From the NCBI RefSeq assembly GCF_000143965.1, contig NC_014365.1:1701501-1765500 (forward strand): a stretch of 64,000 nucleotides of DNA, written 5' to 3'. Source of the stretch: Desulfarculus baarsii DSM 2075 (GTDB taxonomy: Bacteria; Desulfobacterota; Desulfarculia; Desulfarculales; Desulfarculaceae). A program made the position numbers and the translations under genes. Under the pieces are notes generated by a model. That model did not search any database and was not told the DNA's origin. It saw nothing but the letters and a program-made list of their open reading frames with translations. How positions within the stretch are numbered: position 1 is the stretch's first letter; each line of letters begins with the position of its first letter. This document shows positions 33,519 through 41,683 of this stretch, piece by piece.

Positions 33519-34177
33519 AAGCGCTCATCGCGGGGGGCGGCAAGGCGCTGTTTTTTATTTGCCGCAATCTGGCCGCGCGCGGCTGCCAGATCGTGGTCAT
33601 CAACGGCGATAGCGAGGAATGCGTCCAACTGGCCCGCCAACTGCCGGCCACGGTGATCTGCGGCGACGCCAGCGACGCCGAGATTCTCGGTGAGGCCGGC
33701 GCGCGCCAGGCCGACGTGGTGCTGGCCATCACGCCCAACGACCAGGACAACCTGGTCATCTGCCAGTTGGCCGCGCGCACATTCGGCGCGCCCCGGACCG
33801 TGGCCCTGGCCAACGACCCGGACAACGTGGAGTTGTTTGAAAAACTGGGCGTGACCGGTTTTTCGATCACCAATATCGTTGGCAGCCTGATCGAGCAGCG
33901 GGCGGCGCTGGAGCAGATCACCAACCTGCTGCCGCTGGGCGACGGGCGGGTCAACGTCACGGAAATCGTCATCGACGAGCGTTCGCCGGTGGCGGGCAAA
34001 TTCTTGCGCGACATCGTTCTGCCCGAAAACGCCCTGGTGGCGGTGGTGATCCGCGGCGAAAGGCCCATCGTGCCACGTGGGGCCAACGACCTTTTGGTCG
34101 GCGACCGCGTGGTGCTGATAACCTTGCCGGAAAACCACGGCCCGGCGCTGCGGGCGCTGGTGGGCCAACAAATTTGA
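33515..34177 (+). CDS. trkA: TrkA-type potassium-transport regulator (RCK-N + RCK-C)
   Basis: 220 aa. RCK-N at about 1-120 (IAGGGKALFFICRNLA, VVINGDSEECVQLARQL, VICGDASDAEILGEAG), then RCK-C at about 135-218 (VTEIVIDERSPVAGKFLRDI, RGANDLLVGDRVVLITL). It binds NAD(H) or ATP and gates the TrkH channel from the cytoplasm. GGAG lies eight bases upstream and the start overlaps the previous stop. The glycine loop reads GGGKALFF rather than GxGxxG, unlike its upstream paralogue, so ligand binding may differ between the halves. Confidence 0.85.
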   Translation: MKALIAGGGKALFFICRNLAARGCQIVVINGDSEECVQLARQLPATVICGDASDAEILGEAGARQADVVLAITPNDQDNLVICQLAARTFGAPRTVALANDPDNVELFEKLGVTGFSITNIVGSLIEQRAALEQITNLLPLGDGRVNVTEIVIDERSPVAGKFLRDIVLPENALVAVVIRGERPIVPRGANDLLVGDRVVLITLPENHGPALRALVGQQI

Positions 34178-34190
34178 ATAGGCGCCAACC

Positions 34191-35708
34191 TTGCGTGAAA
34201 AACAATATCTTCTGCAACGTTACGCGGCGATAGCCTCGTCGATAGGCTTGATTTTGCTCTTGACCGGCGCGTTGATGTTCACGCCGCTTTTGGTTTTGCC
34301 CTGGCGCCCGGAAGAATTGGGCCAGGCCTGGGCCTTTGTCTTGCCCGCCGTCTGTCAATGCTCCTTGGGCCTTGTGCTGTGGCGGGCGTTCGGCGGCCGC
34401 GCCAGGGATGCGCTCACCGTCCAGGAGGGCGGGGTGATCGTGGTGCTTGGCTGGGCGCTGGTGATCTTGTTTTCGGCCTGGCCGTTCACGGCGGTGCTGG
34501 GCTTGCCATTTTCGCGGGCCGTGTTCGAATCGGTCAGCGGATGGACCACCACCGGGCTTTCGGTGGTGGATGTGACCCGCGCCGGCTGGATGATCCTGCT
34601 CTGGCGCAGCGTGATTCAACTGGCCGGCGGCGCGGGGCTGGCCATCATCATGCTTTCGGCCATCGTGGGGCCGGTGGGCGCGGGCGTGACCAGCGCCGAG
34701 GGGCGGGGCGATCAACTGGCCCCTCACGTGCGGCGATCGGCGCGGCTGGTGCTGGTGATCTATGGCTGCTACGCCATCGCCGGGACCGTGGCCTATTGGC
34801 TGGTGGGCATGTCGTTTTTCGACGCGCTCAATCACTCCTTCGCCGCGGTCTCCACGGGCGGATTTTCCACGCGGGTGGAAAGCATCGGCTATTGGGATTC
34901 GGCCGTCATCGAGGCCGTGACCATCCCGCTGATGATATTGGGCAACTTGAGCTTTGTCACGGCGTGGCTGCTGTGGCGCGGCCGGCTGCGCCTGGTGGCG
35001 CTCAACGGCGAGGCGCGCCTGATGGCCGTGCTGATCCCGTTATGCGCGGCGGCGGTTTTTTTGCTGACAAGCCGGGCGCTCTACCCGACGCTGGAAAAAT
35101 CGCTGCGCGTGGCCCTGTTCGAGACGGTCACGGCCCTGACCACCACGGGCTTTTCCACCGTCGGCTATGGCGATTGGAACGCCTTTGGCTTGATGGCGCT
35201 GATCGTGCTGATGATCATCGGCGGCGGAACCTGCTCCACGGCCGGCGGCGTCAAGCAGTTTCGCGTCTATTTGCTGTGGCGGATGCTCTGCTGGGAAATC
35301 AAGCGCGGCCTCGTGCCCAAGTCCGTGGTTTTGGAGCGCCCATTGTGGGAAGGCGAGGCGCGCGTTTTTGTCGACGACGGCCGCGTGCGCCAAGCGGCGG
35401 TGTTTGTTTTTCTCTACCTGGCGACCTACATGCTGGGAGTCATGGTTTTGTGCGCCTGCGGTTACGATCTGAGCCAGGCGCTTTTCGAGTTCGCCTCGGC
35501 CATGGGCACGGTGGGCCTTTCCATCGGCGTGACCAGCGCCCAGATGCCCGACGTGGCCCTGTGGGCCGAGACGCTGGCCATGTTTCTGGGGCGGTTGGAG
35601 TTGATCGTGGTGGTGGTCAGCCTGCTCAAGCTGGGCGTGGACGGCCGCAAGATGCTGGCGCGTCGGCGGGGCGGCCGCACTCGGTCATTACATTGGGCGG
35701 CCCGATGA
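34191..35708 (+). CDS. trkH: TrkH-type potassium uptake channel
   Basis: A 505-aa inner-membrane K+ translocator. All four pore-loop filter glycines are visible: VSGWTTTGLSV near 118, AVSTGGFSTR near 221, LTTTGFSTVGYGD near 318 and AMGTVGLSIG near 437, each followed by a hydrophobic M2 helix. The third M2 helix has the glycine/serine kink segment GGGTCSTAGGVK near 345 that forms the intramembrane gate. TTG start at 34191, 14 bases after the trkA stop. Last gene of the operon that begins at the sigma-54 promoter. Confidence 0.93.
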   Translation: MREKQYLLQRYAAIASSIGLILLLTGALMFTPLLVLPWRPEELGQAWAFVLPAVCQCSLGLVLWRAFGGRARDALTVQEGGVIVVLGWALVILFSAWPFTAVLGLPFSRAVFESVSGWTTTGLSVVDVTRAGWMILLWRSVIQLAGGAGLAIIMLSAIVGPVGAGVTSAEGRGDQLAPHVRRSARLVLVIYGCYAIAGTVAYWLVGMSFFDALNHSFAAVSTGGFSTRVESIGYWDSAVIEAVTIPLMILGNLSFVTAWLLWRGRLRLVALNGEARLMAVLIPLCAAAVFLLTSRALYPTLEKSLRVALFETVTALTTTGFSTVGYGDWNAFGLMALIVLMIIGGGTCSTAGGVKQFRVYLLWRMLCWEIKRGLVPKSVVLERPLWEGEARVFVDDGRVRQAAVFVFLYLATYMLGVMVLCACGYDLSQALFEFASAMGTVGLSIGVTSAQMPDVALWAETLAMFLGRLELIVVVVSLLKLGVDGRKMLARRRGGRTRSLHWAAR

Positions 35709-35717
35709 TGCTAGCAT
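35709..35717 (+). promoter_or_regulatory. Extended -10 promoter for the second thiolase-fold gene
   Basis: TGC then TAGCAT (35712-35717), directly behind trkH and 48 bases before the next start codon. It suggests the next two genes can be transcribed separately from the trk operon. No convincing -35. Confidence 0.4.
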
Positions 35718-35764
35718 GGGAAAGTGGCCGTTCCGCCGCGCGCGACAACGAAAGGGGCTTGCCA

Positions 35765-36928
35765 ATGGGCTTGAGAGGAAAATACGCCATCGTCGGCGTG
35801 GGCTATACGCCGCAAGGGCGCTTGCCGGACCGCACAACCTTTAGCTTTCACCTGGAGGCCGTGGCCAACGCCATCGCCGACGCCGGCCTGAAAAAAGACG
35901 CCATCGACGGCTTGATCGCCTATCGGCACTTTCCCGCCTGCCCCGGCGAGCCCGACGTCACGCCTCAACTGATCGCCCAGGGCCTGGGCCTGACGCCGGA
36001 CTACCTCTGCCAGGACGCCAACTGCTCGCGCAGCCACTTGCAGCAGGCCATCGGCGCCATCGAGGCCGGCTTTTGCAATTACGTGGCCATCTCCTACGGC
36101 CACAGCGGCCTGTCGGGCGGCGGCATGAATTTGCTGCTGGAGGAGATGGCGGGCAACGAGGTGGTTTTCGGGCATTTTGGCGCGGCGGGCGGCTACGCCC
36201 TGGCGGCGCGGCGGGGCATGCACGAGTTTTCCGCCGGCCCGGAAACGTGGAAGCACATCGCCATGGGCCAGCGCAAGTGGGCCGATCGCAACCCGGCGGC
36301 GATCATGCGCGGAAAGCCCATGACCGAGGCCGATTATTATGGCGCGCCGATGGTGGTCGATCCGCTGCGCCTGTTCGACTGCTGCCTGGTCAACGACGGC
36401 GGCCGGGCAATCATCGTCACCACCGCCGAAAGGGCCCGCGACCTCAAACAGCCGCCGGTGTTGATCCTGGGCCTGGGCCAGCACAACCCGTCCACCGAGA
36501 TCGGCCAATCCCGATACATGGCCGGCCCCACGGGCTCGAAAAAGGCCGGCGAGGCGGCCTTGCGCATGGCCGGCGTGGGCTTGGCCGACGTCGACGCCTG
36601 CCAGATCTACGACTGCTTCAGCTACACCGTGGAGCTGACCCTGCAAGACTACGGCTTTTTCGGGCGCGGCGAAGGAAAAGACTGGTTTCAGGGCGGGACC
36701 ATCGAGCCCGGCGGCCGCCTGCCCATAAACACCTCGGGCGGCCAGCTCTCCGAGGCCTATTTCATGGGCCTGACGCCCATTTCCGAGGCGGTGATGCAGT
36801 TGATGGGCCGCTGCGAAGATCGGCAATTGGGGCCGAAAACCAACACCAAAACGCCGGAAATCATCATGTGCAGCGATAACGGCGCTATTTTGCAATCGCA
36901 GTCTTGCTTCATTTTCGGGAGGGGATGA
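35765..36928 (+). CDS. Thiolase-fold (SCP2/Ltp2-like) protein with altered active site
   Basis: 387 aa, thiolase superfamily, paired with a DUF35 gene. N-terminal AIVGVGYTPQGRLPDRTTFS. The nucleophile region reads CQDANCSRSHLQQAIGAIEA near 83-102: a cysteine is present but the usual A-T-G-S loop is replaced by S-R-S-H. The histidine of the GHPxGATG loop is missing; the region near 338 reads SGGQLSEAYFMGLTPISEAV, much as in Ltp2-type retro-aldolases, which use tyrosines. CQIYDCFSYTVELTLQDYGF near 280 is typical. A DUF35-assisted acyl-CoA lyase or aldolase is more likely than a true thiolase. AAAGGGG precedes the ATG. Confidence 0.8.
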   Translation: MGLRGKYAIVGVGYTPQGRLPDRTTFSFHLEAVANAIADAGLKKDAIDGLIAYRHFPACPGEPDVTPQLIAQGLGLTPDYLCQDANCSRSHLQQAIGAIEAGFCNYVAISYGHSGLSGGGMNLLLEEMAGNEVVFGHFGAAGGYALAARRGMHEFSAGPETWKHIAMGQRKWADRNPAAIMRGKPMTEADYYGAPMVVDPLRLFDCCLVNDGGRAIIVTTAERARDLKQPPVLILGLGQHNPSTEIGQSRYMAGPTGSKKAGEAALRMAGVGLADVDACQIYDCFSYTVELTLQDYGFFGRGEGKDWFQGGTIEPGGRLPINTSGGQLSEAYFMGLTPISEAVMQLMGRCEDRQLGPKTNTKTPEIIMCSDNGAILQSQSCFIFGRG

Positions 36929-36930
36929 TC

Positions 36931-37341
36931 ATGCCCACGAACAGGCTTTTGCCCACGCCCGACGCCGATAGCAAACCGTTTTGGGACGGCTGCCGCGAGC
37001 ACAAATTATTGTTTCAAAAATGCGCTTCCTGCGGCCATGTGCGTTGGCCGGCCGGCGTGATTTGCCCCCAATGCCACGGCCGCGACGCGCAATGGATCGA
37101 GGCCCGTGGTCAAGGCGTCGTTTATAGCTACGCCATTTATCACCAGGCGTTTCATCCGGCCTTTAAAGATAACCTGCCCTACGTTGTCGCCGTGGTGGAG
37201 CTGGCCGAGGGGCCGATGCTGCTCGGCAACATCGTCGATTGCCCCCAGCATGACCTGCGCTGCGACATGGCCGTGCAAGCGGCGTGGGACGACGTCACGG
37301 CCCAATGCAGCCTGCCCAAGTTCCGGCCGCTGGGGCCATAG
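36931..37341 (+). CDS. DUF35 / OB-fold zinc-ribbon partner protein
   Basis: 136 aa. A zinc ribbon, CASCGHVRWPAGVICPQCHGRD (two CxxC pairs near residues 29-47), followed by an OB fold that begins ARGQGVVYSYAIYHQAFHPA. It starts just past the thiolase-fold gene; ATG 36931 is chosen since GGGAGG lies eight bases upstream, while ATG 36925 overlaps that site. It is expected to form a complex with the upstream protein and help bind acyl-CoA. Confidence 0.85.
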   Translation: MPTNRLLPTPDADSKPFWDGCREHKLLFQKCASCGHVRWPAGVICPQCHGRDAQWIEARGQGVVYSYAIYHQAFHPAFKDNLPYVVAVVELAEGPMLLGNIVDCPQHDLRCDMAVQAAWDDVTAQCSLPKFRPLGP

Positions 37342-37363
37342 GGAAGCCTGACTTCGGCCGGAC

Positions 37364-37813
37364 TTATCGGCCCATGCGGCCGAGGTGGCGGTCCAGGGCG
37401 GCGGCGAAGCGTTCCTTGTCCTTGCGACCATAGGGCGCGGGGCCGCCGGTCTGCACGCCGGCCTCGCGCAGGCCGGTGAGGAAATCGCGCATGGAAAGGC
37501 GTTCGCGGACGTTTTCGGCGGTGTAGGTCTCGCCTCGGGGATTGATGGCCACGGCCCCGCGCTCGACCACCGCCGCGGCCAGGGGCAGGTCGGCGGTGAC
37601 GACCAGGTCGCCAGGGCTGATTTCTTGAGCGATGTGCTTGTCGGCGCTATCCATGTCGCGGGGCACCACCACCGCGGTGATCAGCGGCGAGGGCGGGCGA
37701 AAGACCGGCCGGTCAGCCACCATGACCACGGCCACGGCCAGGCGGGCCGAGGCGCGAAAGACCAACTCCTTGGCCGGCTTGGGGCAACCGTCGGCGTCTA
37801 TCCAAATCTTCAC
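37364..37813 (-). CDS. YaiI/YqxD family protein (DUF188)
   Basis: 149 aa, family length. It has the DUF188 hallmarks IWIDADGCPKPAKELVFRAS at 3-22, DMDSADKHIAQEISPGDLVV near 53 and the PIN-like acidic residues, plus the C-terminal GRKDKERFAAALDRHL. GTG start. The family is widespread with a PIN-like fold, but its substrate is not established. Convergent with the DUF35 gene. Confidence 0.92.
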   Translation of the reverse strand: MKIWIDADGCPKPAKELVFRASARLAVAVVMVADRPVFRPPSPLITAVVVPRDMDSADKHIAQEISPGDLVVTADLPLAAAVVERGAVAINPRGETYTAENVRERLSMRDFLTGLREAGVQTGGPAPYGRKDKERFAAALDRHLGRMGR

Positions 37814-37855
37814 GTGTTTGACCTGATTTTCTTTTAAATTAAAAATGATAAGCAG

Positions 37856-39514
37856 TTAGCCAATAAAACGTTTGAGTGGTTGTCCCTGGGCCTGGCGCAC
37901 CTGACGCGTCAGAAAAAAGGCCCGCCGCGCCAGGGTCAGTTCATCGTCGAGGCGCTTGTCGCCCCAGCCCAGTTCACGGGCCATGATCGTCGCCGCCCGC
38001 CTGACGGCCTCGTCCGGCGGCGGGCCGAACTTGCCCATCTCCGTGCGCCGCAGGATCACGTCGGCCAGGCGCGCGGCCATTTCGCGCCTGGCGGCGAAGG
38101 CCACCTGGCAGCCCAAGACCGGGCAATCGGCTGACAATGGCTGGGCCAGGGCTTGATCATCGGCGGCCAGGGCGGCCACCTGGGCGGCGTTATGACCGTA
38201 ATCGACGGCCAAGCGATCCAGGGACGCCTGGTCGATGGCGGACGGCGGGTTGGCCGTGAGCGCGGCGGGCTCGTCCCACAGCGGCTGGCGAGCGGTGCGG
38301 CAGGCCCGCCCGCGCAGGCCCAGATGGGCCAAGACCAGGTCCACCGCCCGTTGGGCCAGGGCCCTGGCGGTGGTGAGCTCGACCGGGCTCAGGGCGAAAA
38401 GCCGCTTGGGGCCGCCCGAGATGGCCATGGCCCGCACCTGGGGCCTGGTGGAAAGGCCGCCGCCCAGCGGGGCCACGCCGCCCTGGGCCAGGGGCAGCAA
38501 GCCCCAGCGCACGGAGCACACTTCTTGCGGCTGAAGGGCCAGCTCTGGGCAAGCCCGGTTGAAAAGGCCCAAAAGGGTCAAAAAATCGTCGGCCCAGACG
38601 GCTGGGCGCTGGGGCGCGCCCAGGCTGAGGCGATAGGAAGCGCCCAGGATGGTTCGACCGCGCCACGGGGCCATGAACAGCAAGCGACCGCCACGGAGCG
38701 GATCCTTGTGGCGGCCAAACGGTGAACGCAGGGCCACCGCCGCCCGGCCGATCGGCCGGTCCAACACCACGTTGCAGCCCAGGGCCCATTGGGGCTGGCG
38801 CGGAGCCTGCCCCGTCAGCTCCCTGGTCCAGGGCCCGGCCGCCACCAGCACGGCCCTGCCGCGGATTTCCAACTCCGCGTCGTCGATGACGTCCCTGGCC
38901 CGCACGCCCACGGCCCAACCGTTGCGCGTGATCACCTCACGCACGTCCACGTAGTTGGCCACGGCCGCTCCACCGCGCCAGGCGGCGTCGGCCAGGGCCA
39001 GACAAAGGCGTTGGGCGTCGTCCAACTGGCCGTTATGCCACAGCAGGCCGGCTCGCGCGCCCCTGACCAGCGGCTCGGGCGCCCATCGGCCCAACTCGGC
39101 GGCGGGGATGACCTTGGCCTTGGGCGGGAGTGGTTCGTCCATGCCGCCGCGCAGCAGGCTGTGGGCTCGGCAGGCGGCGTTCAACAATGGCGGGAACTGC
39201 TTGAGGCCGTGACGCAAGGGCAACAGACAGGGCAGGGGCTGGGCCAGATGGGGGGCCAGGCGCAGGATGGTGGCGGTTTCCGCCAACGAAGTCCGCAGGC
39301 TGGCGACATCCAGCAGTCGCGGAGGGCTGGGCCAGCAGTCGAGCATTTGCAGGCTGTTGCCCGAGGTGGCCCCGCCAAAGTCGCCGCGTTCGACCAAGGC
39401 CACCTTCAGCCCGCGCAGTACGGCGTCCCAGGCCGCCCAAGCGCCGTGAACGCCCGCGCCGACCACGATCAGGTCGTATTCCCGGCTGGTCAATTGGGCC
39501 AGATCACGCCGCAT
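37856..39514 (-). CDS. FAD-dependent glycerol-3-phosphate dehydrogenase/oxidase family protein
   Basis: 552 aa. The N-terminal FAD-binding motif is LIVVGAGVHGAWAAWDAVLR at 15-34, followed by LVERGDFGGATSGNSLQML, the GlpD/GlpO segment that contacts flavin. The FAD/substrate domain (TILGASYRLSLGAP near 290) and the alpha-helical GlpD C-terminal domain (DYGHNAAQVAALA, REMAARLADVILRRTEMGKF) are present. It would oxidise sn-glycerol 3-phosphate at the membrane surface. The sequence around the active site deviates from classical GlpD (no SSKLLHGG motif; CSGNSLQML in its place is SGNSLQML), so the substrate may differ. GAGG precedes the ATG. Confidence 0.8.
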   Translation of the reverse strand: MRRDLAQLTSREYDLIVVGAGVHGAWAAWDAVLRGLKVALVERGDFGGATSGNSLQMLDCWPSPPRLLDVASLRTSLAETATILRLAPHLAQPLPCLLPLRHGLKQFPPLLNAACRAHSLLRGGMDEPLPPKAKVIPAAELGRWAPEPLVRGARAGLLWHNGQLDDAQRLCLALADAAWRGGAAVANYVDVREVITRNGWAVGVRARDVIDDAELEIRGRAVLVAAGPWTRELTGQAPRQPQWALGCNVVLDRPIGRAAVALRSPFGRHKDPLRGGRLLFMAPWRGRTILGASYRLSLGAPQRPAVWADDFLTLLGLFNRACPELALQPQEVCSVRWGLLPLAQGGVAPLGGGLSTRPQVRAMAISGGPKRLFALSPVELTTARALAQRAVDLVLAHLGLRGRACRTARQPLWDEPAALTANPPSAIDQASLDRLAVDYGHNAAQVAALAADDQALAQPLSADCPVLGCQVAFAARREMAARLADVILRRTEMGKFGPPPDEAVRRAATIMARELGWGDKRLDDELTLARRAFFLTRQVRQAQGQPLKRFIG

Positions 39515-39641
39515 GGAAAACCTCGCAATATAATCGGGCGTTGGGGCGCTGATGGCCGCAACGGGCCATTACGTGGCCATCAGCTTGCCGCGCCTGGCGA
39601 ATATTACTCTGGCCCGGCCCCGGAAGCAAGCCGTGGGCGCT

Positions 39642-40829
39642 TTAGGATGTCGCCCGCGCGCTCATCGGCTCCAGGCCGGCCAGGCTGTGACGCATGGCCA
39701 CCAGCGCCACAAACGCCGTCGCGCCGCCGACCATGGCCAGCGCGCCGATGACCGCGGCCTTGTCGGCCCAGGCCAATGAGGCCACGAACATGGCCACGGC
39801 CCCCGAGGACATGATCGCCAAGGCGATCAGCGAAGAGGCCGAACCCGTGTCGGCGCTGACCTGCTCCAGGATCAGGTTGTTGGCCGGCGGGCGGTTGAGG
39901 CCGATGCAAAACGACACAACCCACATCGGCAGGGCCACCATCCACGGGCTTTGTTGATGGGGCAGAAAGACCAGGCCGGCCCCGCCGACGGCCATGCCCA
40001 CGAAACTGGTCAGCATGATCTTGAGCGGGCTGAAACCTCGTCCGAAAAACGAATAGCCATAAGCTCCCACCATCATGGCCAGGGCGTTGAAGCCGAAAAA
40101 ATAGCCGAAAACGCTTTCACTGAGGCCAAAGCCGCTGATATAGATGGCCGGCGAGGCGGCGATAAAGGCGAACATGGCCAGGTTTGGCAGGGCCATGGCC
40201 GCGTTAAGGCAAGAAAAACGCCAGTTTTTGAACAGACGCGCATAGGCCAGAACGGCGTGGGACGCCTTTACCTTGATCGGCGCCTGGAGCGGCTCATTCA
40301 TGCGCGCGATCTGCGGCAACACCGCCGCCGCCAGCAGCGCCTGGGCCGCGAAGACCCAGCGCCAGCTAAGCCAGGCCATGATCCAGCCGCCAAGCGTCGG
40401 GGCGAGCATGGGGGCCAAGGCGTTGATCACGCTGATGTAGGCCAGCACCTTGGCCCGTTGGCGCATTTCGAACAGATCCTTGGCCATGGCCATGGCCATC
40501 ACCGTCGAGGCCGCCGCGCCGGCCGCCTGGGCCACCCGCGCCGCCAGCAGCATGGTCAACCCGTCGGCCATGGCGCAGCCCAGGCTGGCCACGATGAACA
40601 AACCCACGCCCCATAGCAGCGGCGGCCGTCGGCCCACGCGGTCGGAGACCGGCCCATAGACCAGCAAAAACACGCAATAAGTCACGAACCACAAGACGAG
40701 CGTCAGGTTGATCGCCGCTTCGGGCTGGCCCCAGAGTTTGCCCAGCAGCGGCAGTGCTGGCAGATACATGTCGGTGGACATGGGCGGGAAGGCCGTCAAA
40801 AGGGCCAGCAATATGATCGTTTTTCGCAT
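39642..40829 (-). CDS. Bcr/CflA-type MFS drug exporter
   Basis: 396 aa with twelve hydrophobic segments. The DHA1/Bcr signature FPPMSTDMYLPALPLLGKLW is at 15-34; motif A in the 2-3 loop reads GPVSDRVGRRPPLLWG near 66. The second half begins after KASHAVLAYARLFKNWRFS near 205. H+-coupled efflux of antibiotics or small metabolites is expected. ATG 40829 begins the family-typical N-terminus; AAGGA lies about 12 bases upstream, a bit far. It borders an accessory region rich in hairpins. Confidence 0.85.
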   Translation of the reverse strand: MRKTIILLALLTAFPPMSTDMYLPALPLLGKLWGQPEAAINLTLVLWFVTYCVFLLVYGPVSDRVGRRPPLLWGVGLFIVASLGCAMADGLTMLLAARVAQAAGAAASTVMAMAMAKDLFEMRQRAKVLAYISVINALAPMLAPTLGGWIMAWLSWRWVFAAQALLAAAVLPQIARMNEPLQAPIKVKASHAVLAYARLFKNWRFSCLNAAMALPNLAMFAFIAASPAIYISGFGLSESVFGYFFGFNALAMMVGAYGYSFFGRGFSPLKIMLTSFVGMAVGGAGLVFLPHQQSPWMVALPMWVVSFCIGLNRPPANNLILEQVSADTGSASSLIALAIMSSGAVAMFVASLAWADKAAVIGALAMVGGATAFVALVAMRHSLAGLEPMSARATS

Positions 40830-41030
40830 ATGGACGATTGGATCCTTAAAGTCGGCGCGGGCCGAACAACGGCCCGTAACCGGGGTGCGCGCCAAAAAGT
40901 CGCCATGGCCGGGCAGGACATCTATAAGAATTTACCGGCACCGGGGAGTGACGTCAAACAGGCCCCGGCGCGACCTCGTAAAAAAACGAATCGGCGGCCG
41001 GCGGGCGATATGGCCCAGTTCGAGAGTGCT

Positions 41031-41229
41031 GCACGGGGGCGTCCTACCCCGTGCGGCATCAGCTTGGCAAAAGCGCGGTTTTGCCAAGCCTCACGAATCG
41101 CTCGCCTGATCAGGCTCGCGATTTGGCGCGCCGTCCATGGCGCGCTTCGGCTGCTGCACGGTAGAATTCATGTTTCACAGGTTATTATCTGTTTTTACAA
41201 CATTTGTTATGTTTCACCGTGCAGCAGCC
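41031..41229. repeat. Array of five consecutive perfect hairpins
   Basis: In order: GCACGGGG/CCCCGTGC (41031-41054); GCTTGGCAAAA/TTTTGCCAAGC (41062-41089); AATCGC and GCGATT around GCCTGATCAGGC (41096-41123); GCGCGCC/GGCGCGC (41126-41145); and GGCTGCTGCACGGT (41149-41162) with its exact complement at 41216-41229, 53 bases apart. The right arm lies in the codons just after the HELG of a truncated gene. No transposase or reverse transcriptase is adjacent. It could be a small non-autonomous mobile element, an attachment or recombination site, or a structured RNA. Confidence 0.6.
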
Positions 41230-41563
41230 CCAGTTCGTGGATCAGCGTCGAGGCGTCGCCATATTTGAGGATTTGGATCACGGCCTGGCCGTCGGGCGGA
41301 AAATGCACCGCCCCGCGCTTTCGCGCGTTTTGGCCGGTTTGCAGGTAGGTTTTCCCGCCCCGGGCCTTGATTCCGGCCAGCAGGTCTTTTAAACTGATTT
41401 CAGTGCCTGACGTGGAGTGTGCCCATCCGGCCCCCTGGGGTCGGCCCGGTACATGCGTTCCGTCAGGCACTTCTTTTTCCAGCTTGGCGTCATAGGCGCT
41501 GGGCGCGACACAACTGACAGCCACGACGCGCTCTTGTTGCCGGAAGATGAGTGACGGCGGCAA
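41207..41563 (-). pseudogene. Truncated zincin-like protein fragment
   Basis: An open frame of 118 codons. Its second half, from ISLKDLLAGIKARGGKTYLQ through FPPDGQAVIQILKYGDASTL to IHELG, looks like the metalloprotease segment of large phage or plasmid polyvalent proteins, where the motif continues HELGH and a long C-terminus. Here it breaks immediately after HELG and stops within eleven codons, exactly where the hairpin array begins. The N-terminal third is probably not coding. Interpreted as a remnant cut by an insertion or deletion. Confidence 0.35.
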
Positions 41564-41620
41564 TCATCCGTTTGGTTCTTGAAAACGGCCAGGCATGACG
41601 CCTTCGAGGGCCTCTCGCCA

Positions 41621-41656
41621 AAGAAAAGGCCGACCAGGGCGCGCCCCCGGCCGGCC
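41621..41656 (-). terminator. Terminator of the secreted-protein gene
   Basis: On the minus strand, GGCCGGCC pairs with GGTCGGCC (one G-U) across a twelve-base loop and is followed by TTTTCTTT. It lies about 30 bases past the stop of the gene at 41684. Confidence 0.65.
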
Positions 41657-41683
41657 TCGTGATCGAGGTGAAGCTCCCCGCGG

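Noticed and set aside
41031-41229. Retron, integron attC or diversity-generating element
   Set aside because: No reverse transcriptase, integrase or template-repeat pair in the neighbourhood; only the structure is suggestive.
40830-41348. 172-codon plus-strand frame across the hairpin array
   Set aside because: It reads through all hairpins and the antisense of the zincin fragment; no family and no ribosome site.
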